A stretch of DNA of 64,000 bases from Mortierella sp. BCC40632 (GCA_011634665.1 WAEK01000003.1:750001-814000), one strand, 5' to 3'; shown: positions 1 to 13,449, numbered from the stretch's first letter. Numbers and translations: made by a program. The notes: a model not told the origin generated them from the letters alone.

Positions 1-286
1 AACAATAACAACAACAAAAAGAAAAGATAGTGAAAAGAAAGGCCAACGGGACCAATAAAGTCGAGTTAGTAAATCATTATCATCTCGTGCAACCGGGCGG
101 ACGAAATGATGGGGGAAGGGAAGGGACCATGCCCATTTTATCCGTGCATGGGCGAGGTGTGAGCAGAGAGAAAATAGAAAGGAAAATAATCTTTTGTTGC
201 TGTTTGTTTGTCTCCACATTAATCCATCTTGATAATCCCTGTCGCCTCTTCCCCCCCTCTCTTTTCTCTTTTTTTTTCTTTCTTAC
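1..286 (-). other. Partial intron of the fucosyltransferase-like gene
   Basis: On the minus strand a clean GTAAGA donor begins at 286, directly after an AAG lysine codon. No convincing acceptor followed by continuing fucosyltransferase sequence was found before the window edge. The rest of the intron and the downstream exons therefore lie outside the window or cannot be defined here. Confidence 0.6.
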
Positions 287-1126
287 CTTGATATGAGAGC
301 TTGGGCTAATGGGTGGAATGACAAGTGTTCGCTTGAGGTCTTTGGCCAGCAAAGCAGCCTTTTGAAGTGATGTGAATTGGTTGTTTCCTCCGCCCATGGG
401 CAGGTAGCCGAAATAGGCCCCCTTGGAGGCCTCAGCCAAGAGATTTCTTTCTTCTTGCTTCTCAACTTCCTCGTCCTCATCCTCAGCAGGGTTCTGATAC
501 CCTGACTGAGAACTAGGTCGAGTCCACCAAGACTTTGCCGCCAACGTTTCAAGAAAGGAACCCATCTCATGCTTGGCAGCAGTAATGTCCTTGTAAAAGG
601 CTGGCTTAAAGTCTTTGGTTTTGGTACCATTCGTAAAGGTGATGGTCGTAGCCAAGTCGGTCTCGACCTTGGTCATAATTGTGGATTCGGTATTGGGTTG
701 GATTGGGTATTGTGTTTTCGGTTGGAAGGGGTCGTTCAGAGTAGAGGTAGTCGTCTCCTCCATCGGTCGTCTCTCATGTTGAAGACGACGAGAGTAGTGG
801 ATGTGGGCGAGAGACATGACCATGACCGAGACGCAGATCAGCATCATCAGCCTTGCGGCGCTAAGTCGAGTCGATTTAGGAGACATTAGAGGTGAAGAGG
901 AGGTGGAATACGAGGAAAAGGCAGTGATGGAATGAGTAGGACGGAGCGGCGATGATGACGAGAGAGTGGAAGAAGAAGAAGAAGAAGAAGAAGAAGAGGA
1001 AGAGGAAGAGGGAGAGGAAGAGGAAGAGGAAGGAGCTGTATCAAGCTTGTGATAAGAGGCTGTGGCAGGGTTGCCAAAGAGGGGGAGGACCGACTGGGAC
1101 TTGGAGTGGAGCAGAGAGGGTGCCAT
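287..1126 (-). CDS. GDP-fucose protein O-fucosyltransferase-like, first exon (partial)
   Basis: The exon runs from the ATG at 1126 to a phase-0 donor at 287 and gives 280 residues. The N-terminus is Ser-rich and cytosolic in character, with a poly-Ser run near residues 33-55. One hydrophobic segment follows at about 92-109, so this reads as a type II membrane protein of the secretory pathway. After an acidic linker the exon ends in a segment with GYLPMGGGNNQF and RTLVIPP. These resemble the start of the O-fucosyltransferase fold, where the Gly/Asn-rich loop helps bind GDP-fucose. The catalytic remainder is outside the window, so activity and acceptor cannot be judged. A fucosyltransferase would fit fungi of this group, which are known to contain fucose. 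The family call rests on about 45 residues, so another GT65/GT68-like sugar transferase is possible. Confidence 0.7.
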
Positions 1127-4100
1127 CGAGAGAGACGAGGCACTCTGGATTTTATACAGTGGCTATGAGTTGTCTTAACTGGTGAAAGGAGGGGAGAAGG
1201 GCACAGCAAGGTCAGTTCACACAAGTCTGTTTGGTTGTTAGTCAGCTCCGCTGGGTGTTGTTCCTCTTTGTATTATTATTGATGGAGGGATGGGGGAGGT
1301 GGACAGGGACTAGGAGCAGGGACAGGGCCTTTTGTCGATCTGCCGTGTCCCAGATCCCCTCATCAACCTGTTGGCGTACAGGAGTGGAATGGTGAGCCAG
1401 GAACGGCGGATATTTCTGAACAGGGCCGGTTACTTGGAGTATTGGTAGTCAGCGCCCAGCAGCTCAAGGTCAGTTAAAGGAAGGGGGAGGGGAAGAGACA
1501 GGTGAATGAAGGGGTGAGAGCAATACGCACATGGTAAAGCTGTTCCCGGATCCGACAAAATGCCGATCGAGCTGCATTCACCTGTGGAATGTTGATCTAT
1601 ATGTGCGGAATGGTCGATTTGCAGGGGAGCTGTTGATCAAGCTCGGCTCGATGCTCAGTCCCAACGGTCCGAAACACCAGTGCTGGCAAGAAAGAAAGGT
1701 GAGAAAACGAGGCAATGAACTGGAAGGAAGCAAATAGTTGCAAGGCTCGACAATGGCTAGACTGGACAAGAACGCCGCGCGAGCAGAATCCGATCGCTGC
1801 CTGAGCGGAATGGAGGAGCAATATTATGGCGTTGCTGAGGGGACCCATTTTGTACACAGAGGACACAGTCGCTATTTTTACTTCCTAAAATTTTGTTTGG
1901 CCCACATTGTTCGTGTGTGCCCGAGCTGAAGAGCTGGTGTCACCAAAACTTTTCTTTTTTGCCCACTGAGAAAAAGACAATCACACATCTTTTGGATCGA
2001 ATAGCGCAGACACGGCGAGCAAAAAAAAAAAAAAAAAAAAACAAGAGCAAAAAAGGACACAAAATGTTGCCAGGGGGTAGGGTGTTACGGCTATTATTTA
2101 GCATTGTAATATATCTGGCCAGCTGTATGTACCGCGTTTCGAGAGGCGAGCACGGGACTAGCTCTGCTGATATATACACAGACAGCCTTTCTACGGCTCG
2201 CCCAGTAACCTATCCACAGAAATGTAGATAGACTCTCAATTGAGGGCGCACGCGTACGGCGTGAGATGCAAAGTGAAGGAGAATAGACAACATATCGTCG
2301 TCTCTCACCAAGCGCCTGTAGAGCGGAGCAAACACTGTGTTTGAGGATAAAAAAAAAAGTGGAAAGGACGCTTCCATTCGTGGAGAAGGTCCGCATATCG
2401 GCGGGCGTTCGAGACGAATCTTTCTCATCGGTGGATGAAGTATTTTAAGATGAACGGACAGACGCCTGACAAAGCAGGATGAAGTGGGGCAAAGCTGGGT
2501 AGGGTTGGGCGGGGGTAGATCAGAATAAGGGCACAGGGCCAAATTGGCCATTGGAAGGAAAAGAAAGAGCGGCGTGGAAGAGGAAGGAAAGGCAAGTAGT
2601 CTCCAGTTTTGACCACTGCTCTCGTGTAGCAATGGCGGCGCTAACTTACTTTACTAGAGTGCAGAGCCTGTTGATTCTATCGAAGGACGGCGGTGGTCGA
2701 GAGCAAGCAGTAGTACAGACAAGGGTCGATTGGCGAGAAGCTCGACGAGGTTGGGGGGACGAGGGAGGCGTGGGAGCTGACCAAGTTGGACAGTGGTCAA
2801 GGAATCCGGTTGAGCGGTCAAGCTACCCGGAGAGCCAAATGTAGGCGAAACACTGAAACGGCACCTCACGTATGGTTTGTGAACCGGATGCAGAGTCAGG
2901 AACACGACGCGGGACTGTATCTTAGGAAAGGACGAGGACAGAGGTGCAGAGGAGGTTCCGGTTCTCGGGCAAGTGTAGGGGAGCCAGAAGATGGAAGGGT
3001 TGGAGGCTGCTGAGGTGTGCGAATGAGTAGAGGATAAGATGAGGTGCCTTTGCGATAGCTGACGAGTCTTTAGGAGATGATAGAGAGAGATAGAGAGATA
3101 GAGAGATAGAGAGATAGAGAGAGAAAGAGAGGGGGAGAAAGAAAGAGAGAGAGAAAGACAGCGAATAAGAGATAGCAGGAGAGAACAGAGTCAATAGCGA
3201 TCGAAAATGGAGAGAGGAGTAGTGGGCGACGAAAGATGGGGCATTAGGCTGTACTTTATAGAGAAAGGCGCTTCCAGGCACTGTTGCTCTCCCCCACTGG
3301 CTGTACTCCCACGAGTAGGTCGTTCACGCAAAGCAGGGGCCGTTTGCTCGTCTGTTCAAAGCACAAGGGCCGGTGTAAAATCGCGCACCTCGAGCAAAGC
3401 TGCACAAAATAATAATAGTCATGCTCGCACGGCTGCTGCTATCACACACACACACACTCTCTCTCTCTCTCTCTCTCTTTCTTTCTCTCTGGGCTCGATT
3501 AGCTATGGCTCCATCAACGCTCACTACGGCGCCTTTGTTGCTATCGCCGTCTTTCACTCCCGTTTGTCGTTTGTGGTTGCAGACCGTCGTCATCGCCGCA
3601 AACAGGCTGTCCTCTCGGTCATGAACAGCGTTGGTCTGGCGGGGCAAAAAAACAGCCATTGAGTCTGTAGTCCACCTCGCCCACCCTCCGCCCACTACGT
3701 TGCTTTTCCTGTCTGTGTGGCAAACAATTAATACAAAGAGAAGGAGAGATAGACTAAAAGAGAGGGTGTGTTCAGTTGCACTGGCCTATCCTAAATATGC
3801 TGCTGTGTATCCAAATGGACAATGACCATGCTCTCGTTGTGGCAAGGGGGGATGTCCAAATGCAATCTGGTGCATTAGACTGACCCCCACTCGTGTGGTG
3901 GATCCAAGACCAACGAGGTCGAGCCACACCACTCTCCTTCTCTCTCCACCACATCACCTCCAGGAGAGAGAGAAAGATATAAAGAGAACCAACGACTTGT
4001 CTCGGTCTCCTGACTGCCCTCAAGGCCCGCTGCGCGGACCCTGGTCCCCTCTGTGTTCTTGGTCTAGTTTGTATTGCAGAGTCTATTCACATGCAGGGTT

Positions 4101-5577
4101 CAGCAAGCACTCGGCTCGTTTTCGCTCACTCGCCCCCCTGTTTGCTGCAGACATTATTACAAACTAATAATTAACCTTGAGTACCTTGTTACAGACAAAA
4201 AGAGGAGCAAAAGGCGAACAACGGTTCACAAACTTTGATTTTGGTTGTTTTGGGTGGTTCGTTTGTTCACCCAGGACTCTATCTGGCGTCCTAGATTAGT
4301 CCTCCGCTAGTCCGCTGGGGAAAGCCTACAGCCCACTCATAAATCCGGGGCGTAGTGAACCTCTAATCAAGAGGCCTCTCCCAGAATATAGAGCCCCCAA
4401 CGCTAGCAAGAACAGTGTCAGCCGGGGAGAGAGAGCGAGAGGTATAAAGGTCCATGGACAAAATTGGATTGCTTTGCAACCTGGTCTCTTGTGCTCAAGC
4501 CTTCCTTTTTCTTCTTTCTCTCTGTGTGTATGTTTTATTTTTGGCAACGATATGATCCGCACTTGTTACAGAATGTCTAGTAACTCACAGCAGAGAAGTA
4601 TCTACAGGATCGCTCGTGCGCTCACCCAATACAGTCCGGATTACAGAGCAATAGAGAACAAAGGATGACAAAATGTAGTGTCGGCATGTATGTAGAATAT
4701 TTTAAAGCAAAGGTATCCCTGCTTTATTCCATTAGAATATTTTGCTGAATACTTGGAGGAGGGGAAAGTGGAGCTACTTTCTTCGTTTGACCTTGTGGGG
4801 ATTATGTCTTCTCGATCGAAGCTATTGGCCTTCTTGAGATCCTCAAACAGGCCCTTTTTCTTTTTCTTTGGGCCACTCCCTTCCCCTTTCCTCCTCATTT
4901 CATGCACCAGGCCGTCCTCCGAAGGCCATCTGAAAGACTCATTTGTCCTTTATGCAAATAGCAAAAGAGAGAGGGGAGGCTCCACCCAGTAACAATCCCC
5001 CGTTGGCTCACTTTTTTTTTTTTTGTTTTGAGGTCAGTTGGACACAATTGCCTAATTTGTCCGCTAGCCCAACAACACCCTGGCCGCACGACCCAAAGAC
5101 AGGGTCATGGCTAATCTAAAAGAGAAAAAAAAGAAAAAAAACCGCTCATGCTCACACCTTTTCGTCCATTCTCTCTCTCAACCCTTGCTCGCATGTGTTG
5201 TTCGCAAAGCTCTCCCCGTCGATCGCTCAGTGAACGTCCATTCGTCACTAGCTCCCACGATGAGGAGCCATAGGCCTGGACTGCACCAAAAAGCGATAAA
5301 GACGGCAAAACTTGAAGCAAAATAGAGTCGGGCCATTCAGCCGCTTTCCTCATACTCTCTCACTCTCACTCTTATTTTTTTTTTTTTTTTTTTTTTTTTT
5401 GCACCCCCTTCTCCCATGCAGGACTCCTTGGGTAGCCTGTCAGTTGTTGACCACAGTGGACAAAGGCACCACACGCACGAGGAGAAAAAAAATGCCTCGT
5501 TATGTTCATGTCTACCGCACAAAAGATGTTCCTCGTATCTTTTTGATTATTCCTACTGAGCAAGGGCCGTGGCATGG

Positions 5578-5611
<34 letters not shown>

Positions 5612-6690
5612 CGGCTTTCGTCCGCCTTGACTCTTTCAAGGGACGAAATCAGCCCGTCTCAGCTCTCCGCTTTCCTGTGTTTGTTCCAGCTTCTGAGGCC
5701 GGTTCCGACATTTCTCAGCCCACTATCGATTGGTTTCCTGAAATGAAAAAGAGACAAATATTTTTTTTTTATTACTATTCCTCCCCACTTTCTACCTCAA
5801 CTCTTCTTTTCCCTCCTCTACTTTACTTTCCCCAGCTTTATATCCTCTCCCTCCCTCTCCCTCCCTCTCCCCCCGGATCTTTCCTACTTGTCTATGGCTT
5901 TTGTAATACCAAGTGCTTGCTTGACACTCGGTTGGTTTCTTGATTGTATCTTTTTCTTTTTGTGTGTTTGTGTGTGCGTCTGTGGGCGTGTGTATGTGTA
6001 TGCTGAGTGGTAAGAAATGTGGGCTGAAGCAAGTATCGTTTTTTTTTGGACTCGGGGACTGAGATTGCCAAGAATTCAAGCGAAAAAAAAAAATATTACC
6101 TCTTACGCTCTCGCTCCTACCCAATCTCCTCTCGCCAGCCCTCTCGAGCTACACAACATCACTTGACCTAGGGACAAGGATGAGAGAGAAGAAGAGTCGC
6201 ACATTCTATCTCTTCAGGTAAAGGGGGGAAAGGAAGGAGAAGAAGAGACCTGTCTCCAGAGCCTTCTCTCTCCCCAATCGCCGACCACGGAAAGTCGTTG
6301 ATTATCTTGCATAGACATAGACTACTCTAGGCAGGGTTAGTGGGGGGGTGGGAGAGGAGAGGAGGAAGGAGGAAGACCCTGAGCAATGATGAGTGATTGG
6401 CTCACCTGACATCAAACAGTGGGAAGTGTCACGCTAAATGAAATCAGAAAGTATTGACCGAATGAAAAAAGAGTTCCTGTAGGACGGTTACGCAACTCGA
6501 CCTCTCCATGTGAGACTATTTTTTTTTCCCCTTCCTACCCTAACTCGGATGTAGCAAACGGACCCTATGAATTCCGTACATTGGATCAGAGACAGAGACA
6601 AAGTGGGGGTTTATTGAGTTGAAAAAGAAAATCCGGGGTTCCATATACCACTCAACGACTCCTTCTCTCTCCCCCTCCTCCTTCCTCCCT
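1127..6690. other. Long intergenic region rich in simple sequence
   Basis: This lies between the 5' end of the fucosyltransferase-like gene and the 3' end of the unrecognised minus-strand gene. I see no ORF with credible protein character. It holds an A-run near 2020-2040, GATA/GA repeats at 3078-3155, CT repeats near 3453-3490 and 5579-5609, and a 26-nt T-run at 5375-5400. It probably contains the promoter and 5' UTR of the fucosyltransferase-like gene at its left end and the 3' UTR of the other gene at its right end. Confidence 0.5.
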
Positions 6691-7223
6691 CTATGCCGTA
6701 GGCGTTGATTCCGGACGATAATCAATGGGCGTGAAGGAGGAACTAGTCGCCGCTGCAGCAGCCACTGCCGCTACAGCCGCTACATTCGTCGCAGCAGCAG
6801 CAGAATTCTCGGTATCATCCGAGGTTTGGTGAATCTCCATCATCGTTGGTTCAGAGCTCAGGTCCATCGTCTCTTCTTCCTCTTCTTCCTCTTCCTCTTC
6901 TTCCTGCTCCAATTGAGTCTCCATCTCTGAAGACTCCAACTGTAATGGCTGTTGATCTTGTGCTTGTTGCTCTTGTTCTTGCTGCTGTAGAAGTTGCTGT
7001 TGTTGTTGTTGCTGTTGTTGGTGATGAGGTTGGAAGCCCTTATTGGAACCCCAGAGCAATTGTTCAATCGCTCGAAAGTTACTGGTCTGTATAAAATGGG
7101 GTCCATACAACGCCAACAGCAACTCCATTGAAACCTGAGCTGGGTGTCGGATCGACAACAGAAACGACCATTGTGTCGGTGCGGTTTTAATCATCGATCT
7201 CAGATGGACTAGGTAGTCGGCAA

Positions 7224-7257
<34 letters not shown>

Positions 7258-7407
7258 TACGCGTTAGTATGGGAAGGTTATTATTAGATCATGAAAAAAA
7301 CAACAACAAAAAAAAAAACGACACCATAGGGAAGGGGAGAGAGAACCAATGGTAAAGATAGCTCAAGTCCAGTCTAAAGCAGAATCTAGCCTTTCCTCCT
7401 CTTCCTC

Positions 7408-7464
<57 letters not shown>

Positions 7465-10266
7465 CTCTCCACTTACTCTGAAGATTAATGACAACGTTGA
7501 GCTGCTCTCGCATTCGGTGGAGAATTCGCGTGCATTCGTCACGCGACTTGGATTCCTCGGTTGGCCAAGGATCCATGATATTGGTTCGGGAGGCCTTGAG
7601 CGACTGAAGACTTCCACTGCTTGGTTCAGTCGTTCCATCCTTCCAAGGTCTATACTCGGACAGATCCGACCCCTCGCCCAGCGAATGAGCTAATCCACAC
7701 ATACCATGAATTACATAAAAACGTTAGAAACCTGGTCCAAGAAAAAGAAGAAAAAAAAAATAGAAAAAAAGAAAAAGAAAAAGAAAATCTTACTTCGGAC
7801 AATGGCAGTGGTGCGGTGCTTTCGTTTCAGAACCAAATCCGATTCTGTCATAGCTGCTGCTTTGGGTGCTTGTTTCTCAACCGTCGTCATGGTCTCATCT
7901 CCCGCTGGGGTGGGAGGAGCGGGTGAAGTTGAGGAGAGCGATAGGAGGGATTCTGAGGATGAAATCTCGGATGCTTCCCGCTCTTCTACGCTCATATTCG
8001 TTGTTTCTGTCGGTACCTCCTCCTCTTCCATCAGAACAGGTGTTGATTCAAAAGTAGTAGTTGTAGTAGTTGTGGTGGTAGTTGTAGATGTAGTAGTTGA
8101 CGCGACCGAGAGCAATGGCAGGGGTGGTCGAGTTTTTGTAGTGGCGATCATCAGCCGGGTATTAAACACCTTGCTCCTCATCTGCTTTCTTACATTGTCG
8201 GGTATCATCTGCACTCGTCGGCGTTCCATCTGTTCTTCTTCCCAGAGTCCCCTCAGATGGGCCGTCGCAATAGGGTGGTGGATCAGGGTACGACTCCTAC
8301 TGGCTTTAGACAGGACCATAGACCCATTTGTCGTTGTCAGTGTCGTCGTCGTCGTCATTGTAGTGGTAGTGGTAGTAATTGTCTCAAGAGTATCGGCTGT
8401 GCAAAGACTCTTTTCTTCTTCCTCGGCCAGCCAAGAAAGATCAACACGGTCTTCCATCATCCCCCAGAAACTCCGGACTCTGAACAGCACTACGTGTGGA
8501 GAGGGTGAAAGTCCAGAGGTCCAGCGGGTTGCCGATTGATGGATCTTGCGACGCTTGATCGACTCGATCCAGCCTGGATAATGATCAGCCATTGATGAGG
8601 ACAATGGCTCGTTCAATGGGTTTGCGAGTTCAATCGCATCACCAAAGACACGCTTTCGGTGCGTCAGTAGGTCCAGATGCAGTCCTTGGACCGCACCATC
8701 GACCATCGGAGACAAAATTTGGACTCTCCTGTCAAGCAGAGATCGATCAAAGTGTCGGCGGAGGCGACGAATCCGTGGTTGTGATGTCTGTGAATGGAGT
8801 CGTTGATGCTGAAGTGATGAGGAAGTATGGTCATGGGATGAGATAGGTGCAAGTGCAGGATCCTGTGGTGTAGCCACCAGGTCTTCACCTGAAGGGACCC
8901 AACTAGCAGACGTGAGCTTGCTGAGGTCAAACTCGACGCGAGCGGGCGTCTTTGAAAAAGACCAGGTCAACGATTTTGTGACTCGAGGCTGAGCGTCTTT
9001 CTCGGCGGATTGACATTCCAAGAAAAGTAAAGGGTGGATAGCGATACCCTTGCTGGGTCCAGCCCCTTCCTCGTCTTCAACAAGACTCCTCCTTCTGCGT
9101 TTGATCGAGGCTGAGCCGCTGCGAGTAGGGGTACGTTTTCGCTCGATGCTAGTGATAATATCGTCCATCATACCGTCTTTGTGTTCGTCCTCGTCTTCTT
9201 TGCTGCTGCTGTTGCTGTTGCTCTCGTTCTTTTCATCGTTGTCGTCATCATCGTCCCTTTTTGAATCGGTACTTGATCGGAGCTCCCATTGTGCCTGGAG
9301 GGGTGAATCTGGGCAAGAGGCTCGACCGCGGATCGGATGCTCTGGGAGGATCTCGTGAGAACGAGGGGGTTGTTGTGGTCTCGATTGTGGTTGGAGGGAC
9401 TCCCGCTGCTGTTCCCGCTGCAGCTGTTGTTGCTGTGACAACAACAATTGCTCTTGTTTGTGCGTCAGAGCATGCCCCGGTTCAACAGGGGTGGAAGACT
9501 TGTCTTCTGGCTGGCAGTGGCGCTCTGTCGGTGCACCCTCTTCCAGTGCCGCAGCGCGCATCGTGAGCTCATGGTCGTCTGACTGCGCTGAGCAAGGGCG
9601 TGCACACGTGGGAGACGAGAGATCGGATTTGCGGGGTTGCTGCTGTTGTTGCTGTTGTTCAGTGGGGACCATGGGTAGGCGTCTGGAGGTCTGGGCCGAG
9701 ATGGAGAACGTCTTGTTAGAGGCTGCGTCAGCAAAGAAATCAGAGGCCGGATTGGCCGCGTCGCAGATGGTAATAGCATCAGTTGAGGCATCAACGATAT
9801 GAGCAGCTGTGATGGATCGGCTGGCCAGGGACGGAGATGGTGATGACGCCTGGTTGGAGTGGAGTGACAGGTCGCTGTCGTGGTGATGGTGGAGGGATGG
9901 GTAGACGATATGAGGATGCTGGTCGAGCATTGATGATGGGCTCTGGTCAGCTGTAGGAGCAACCGCAACCGCAACAGCAGCAACAACAGCATCAGTGCTC
10001 TCAAAGTCAATCTTATTGACCCTGTCCGATTGCTTCTCCGCCTGTCTGCTGTTGGTCGTGGCCATGTTCGTCGTGTTCGCTGTGGTTTCGGAGACTATTC
10101 CCCTGCCAGAGCCTGCGCCGTCTGCGGCCACGCCATCCACTCCATCCCCTGCAGCACCTGCATGTTCCTCTTCTTCCTCTTGCTCCTGCGCCCGCCCTGC
10201 TTGGTCTATTTGAATTGTTTGACTTGGCTGGCCTGACCATGGGGACTGTCGTCTTGTCGAGGCCAT
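6691..10266 (-). CDS. Unrecognised large low-complexity protein
   Basis: I model three exons: 10266-7794, 7689-7477 and 7208-6691, giving 1067 residues. All junctions are GT-AG and agree in phase. The first intron has a CTAAC branch site about 35 nt before its acceptor. The start is the first ATG in the frame (MASTRR); the frame stays open upstream to 10842 but without an ATG. The N-terminal 600 residues look disordered and are rich in Ser, Gln, Asp/Glu and His, with a basic cluster (KRRRR) that could be a nuclear signal. More ordered patches include KSLTWSFSK around residues 430-480 and a C-terminal block (DECTRILHRMREQL, then IHLRSMIKTAPTQW) spanning exons 2 and 3. The C-terminus has poly-Gln, poly-Glu and Ala-rich tracts. 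I recognise no family. A nuclear regulatory role is only a guess from composition. Confidence 0.7.
7411..7461. repeat. CT/GA dinucleotide repeat in an intron
   Basis: About 25 uninterrupted CT units lie on the plus strand, just inside the donor of the second intron of the unrecognised minus-strand gene. On the transcript this is a purine GA tract next to the 5' splice site. Confidence 0.9.
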
Positions 10267-12980
10267 GGGTGCGGTAGGGGAGCCTGGCCGCGTATGCTCG
10301 CTGTCTGGGGCATGGGCGCTGGCCCGCTTCTTGGAGGCGGGGGTAGAGCCGTCAAAGTAGGTGTGGCGAGAGTGGGCTTTGAGGAGGTCGTGTGTGCTGC
10401 AACCGGCAGGCGAGTGGAGAGAGTGAGAGTGTTGGAGGCGACAGTTGAGCGGGATGTGTTTCAAGGGGTAGTCGGGCGAGGAGGAAGAAGAAGAAGAAGA
10501 GCAGGACGGGTCTGATGAGGGGGATGAGCCGAGATCAGTGCAGGGCAGATGGGTCTGGGCAGCAGGCTCGTCTGCAGTGTCGGGAGCTTCTGTAGAGGTC
10601 GAGACGGGGCAGGCGGCGGAAGTGGAGGTGGAGAAGGCAACGTTGAAAGAGGCAAGAACGGAACCGAATTGAGCCGACGTCAAAGGGGATGGGCAAAAAA
10701 GGAGCAGGATGGGGGGAGATGGGGGTGGGGGGGGAAGAGAGATGGGGGGAAGATGCCGGGAGGGGGGGAAAAAGATGGAGATTGAAAGAAGGTCGGGAAA
10801 CGAGATGGGGACAGAGACCACGAACCGGGCGGGGGCAGACAAAGACGACGATGATGAAAAACATCTGATGGATTTGAGACAGATGGATGGAATGCCAAGA
10901 CATTGGCGATTGATGAGATTGATTTATTAAACCGATTTAGATAAAAAGAGAAAGGAAGGATAGAGCCGAAAGGAGGAAGGGAAAGGAAGAAAGGAAGGAG
11001 GGGGGGGAGAGAGAGAGAGAGAGATGAGCAAGAGTGGATTGGGCAGGACAGAAAGAGAAAGAGAAAGAGAAAGAGAAAGAGAAAGAGAAAGAGAAAGAGA
11101 AAGAGAGAGAAATAATAACAGAGAAAGAAAGAGAGCAAGAGAGTATATATGTGAGTCTGTATGAGTAAGTGAGTGAGTGAGGACGTGAGGACGGGCACAG
11201 ATGAGCAACAGGATGAACAGATGGGGATGAACTGTTAGGAAAAAAAAAATATATAAAAAATAAAAAAAACGAGACCAATGAGCAAAAGAAACAGAGAGAT
11301 TGTAAATGTATGTGTGTGCGTGGTTGGATTTGTGGGAGAGGATGAGAGAGGGTGAGCAAGAAAGAGAGAAAGAAAAGAGAGAGAGAGAGAGAGAGAGAGT
11401 GTAAGAGAGGTGTGTGTGTGTGCGTGTGTGTGTGTTGTGTGTTGTGTGTTGTGTGCGAGAGATGGCCAAAGAGCGTTGGGATGACAGAGTGGCCGCGTGC
11501 AGGCCGAGTTGCGGCCAGAGAGAGAGAGAGAAAGAGAGTGTGTGTGAGAGAGAGCGAAAGAAAAGTGAGAGTGAAAGAGAACAACACAACAGCAGGGCCA
11601 CGCATAGTGCTCGCACACAAACATACATTCACACACATACACATTCACCTCTACACACACAACAGGGTGCACACAAATGCACTGGCGAGGGTTCATCTGG
11701 ACGCTGCCTTCTCATTGGTCCAGAGCCCTGCCGCCATTCTCGTCCGCGCCTATCCGTCGCCCGTCCGACAATGCCTGTCGCCCGTGCGCTCTCTTCTCTC
11801 TTCTCTCTTTCTCTGTCCGTCTGTCTGTCTGCAGCCTGAGGCCCGTTCCGGGAAGAGAGAAGGGGGGAGGCAAGAACAGGGGGTCAAATGAGAGAGAGAG
11901 AGAGAGAGGCAACATCAGAACACGCCCACAGACACAAACATCGTCTGCCCTTTTCACTCTCTCTTTCAGGACTCACACATGTCTTTACCAGCTCCCGGCG
12001 GCACTGGCGCCCCCCCCCCCTCTCTTTCCTCCCCAAACAAATATCCCAATGCCTGTGCACACACCTTTCTTTGTCCTTGTTCTCCTCATTCCCTTCTTTC
12101 TATCGTTTGTTCCACATCCCCCACTCTTGACGATCTTGCTCCGACAGCCGGAGGTGAGACGTCGCCCCTGACTCAATTGGCCAATTGCGGGAGTGCAAGA
12201 AAAGTGTGCGCTTTGTTGTGCCTGGCATCCTCTCCCTTGTTCATCTCTTCTCTGCTCGACCGCTCGTTGAGTTGTTGATGTTTATGCACAGCCGGGGTCC
12301 CGTTTTTTTTTTTTTTGTCTTCTGGGTAAAGAGAAGGGCGCAGGCGGAGGAGGAAGAGGAGGAGGAGGAGGAGGAGGAGGAGAGTGACGAAATGGATGAT
12401 GCTTTGTGTTTGTCTGGTGTCTGGTTTGTAACACAACACAGACCAGAGACAGACCAGGCTTGACACACGCTGTGGTCCAACAACAAAGCCGTGGTCATTG
12501 CGCGTGGGCGTGTCAGTGATCGATGGACACAGGTCACTCTGAAGATGTCCAGTGATCAGCAGGCCTTTCTGGCGTTCCTCGGCGGGTGAAGAGAAAATAA
12601 AGGGGAAGGAAGAGCAAGAGGAGGGGGAGTTACATGGTGCTACTGGCTTGTCAAAGCACCTGATCCACCTCACCTTCTCGCTCTCTCTCTCTCACACACA
12701 CGCACACACACACACTCTCTCTCTCTCACTCTCTCTTGCACTTTCTCATTTCCTTTCTTTTTTGCCATTTACCATTCTCCGCTTGCCATTCTTTTCATTC
12801 ATCCATCTTACCATTTCTTCATCCCGCTCGCAGACTATCCAACGCCTCATCGCACGACCAACTGCATACATAGCTCACACAAGCACCTGCACAATCCCGC
12901 CCTGCCTGTTGCCTAGAGCCTCCCCTTCCTCCTTCCCCTCCCCCTGTGCAGCAGCTCTCCTGCAGGAATACCAGAAACGA
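10267..12980. other. Divergent intergenic region with simple repeats
   Basis: This separates the minus-strand unrecognised gene from the plus-strand Sel1-repeat gene, so it should hold two promoters and 5' UTRs. It contains a GAAAGA-type hexamer array at about 11050-11105, GA repeats near 11380-11399, TG/TTGTG repeats near 11411-11455 and a GGA/GAA array near 12345-12381. Apart from the open but ATG-less frame at 10267-10842 (minus), no coding sequence is credible. Confidence 0.5.
11050..11105. repeat. GAAAGA hexamer tandem array
   Basis: About nine consecutive copies of a GAAAGA-type hexamer lie in the divergent intergenic region. It is a purine-only microsatellite. Confidence 0.85.
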
Positions 12981-13449
12981 ATGACGTTCCGCTCGCATTT
13001 TGGCCCAGGCCTCGACAACGACCTCCCGCCTTCCACCCTACGTTCGCTGCCTCTCCAGGCCTATCGCATAGAGGCCCCGCAGCCCGTTGTTCCCGAGGTG
13101 AATATTGAATTCACGACCAGAATCATTGACAGTGAGTCCGGGAGTGACATCTTCTCTTTACCCTCGGCCGTGGAGCGACCAAGGTGAGGTATCTTCCAGA
13201 CTGTGGATCTCTCTCTTTTTCTATCCTTCTCTCCCTCTCTTTCTCTCTCTCTCTCCAACACACGGACTTTTAAATAGAAAGTGGTGGTGGCGTGGGTCCT
13301 TTGGTCTTTGCGAAGGAGCACTGCTTTATTTTCTATTTTTCTTTATTGCCGTTGTTTTTGGCGGGAGATCCCTAACAGTTCTCTCCTCCTGAACGGAAAT
13401 GGCCCGGTGCGTGCGTGGAAACAGGAGTAGACCAAGTAGCGCAAAGCCC

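Noticed and set aside
1127..1224. TATAAAA on the minus strand at about 1149-1155, just before the fucosyltransferase-like ATG
   Set aside because: It lies only about 25 bp from the start codon, which would leave almost no 5' UTR; probably a chance match.
7706..8539. 277-codon plus-strand ORF with Val-rich sequence
   Set aside because: It is the complement of Thr- and Ser-rich codons in the unrecognised minus-strand gene and begins in intron sequence.
10937..11696. Several overlapping 150-230 codon ORFs on the minus strand made of Leu/Ser/Phe or Thr/His
   Set aside because: They are produced by GA, GAAAGA and TG microsatellites, which read open in several frames at once.
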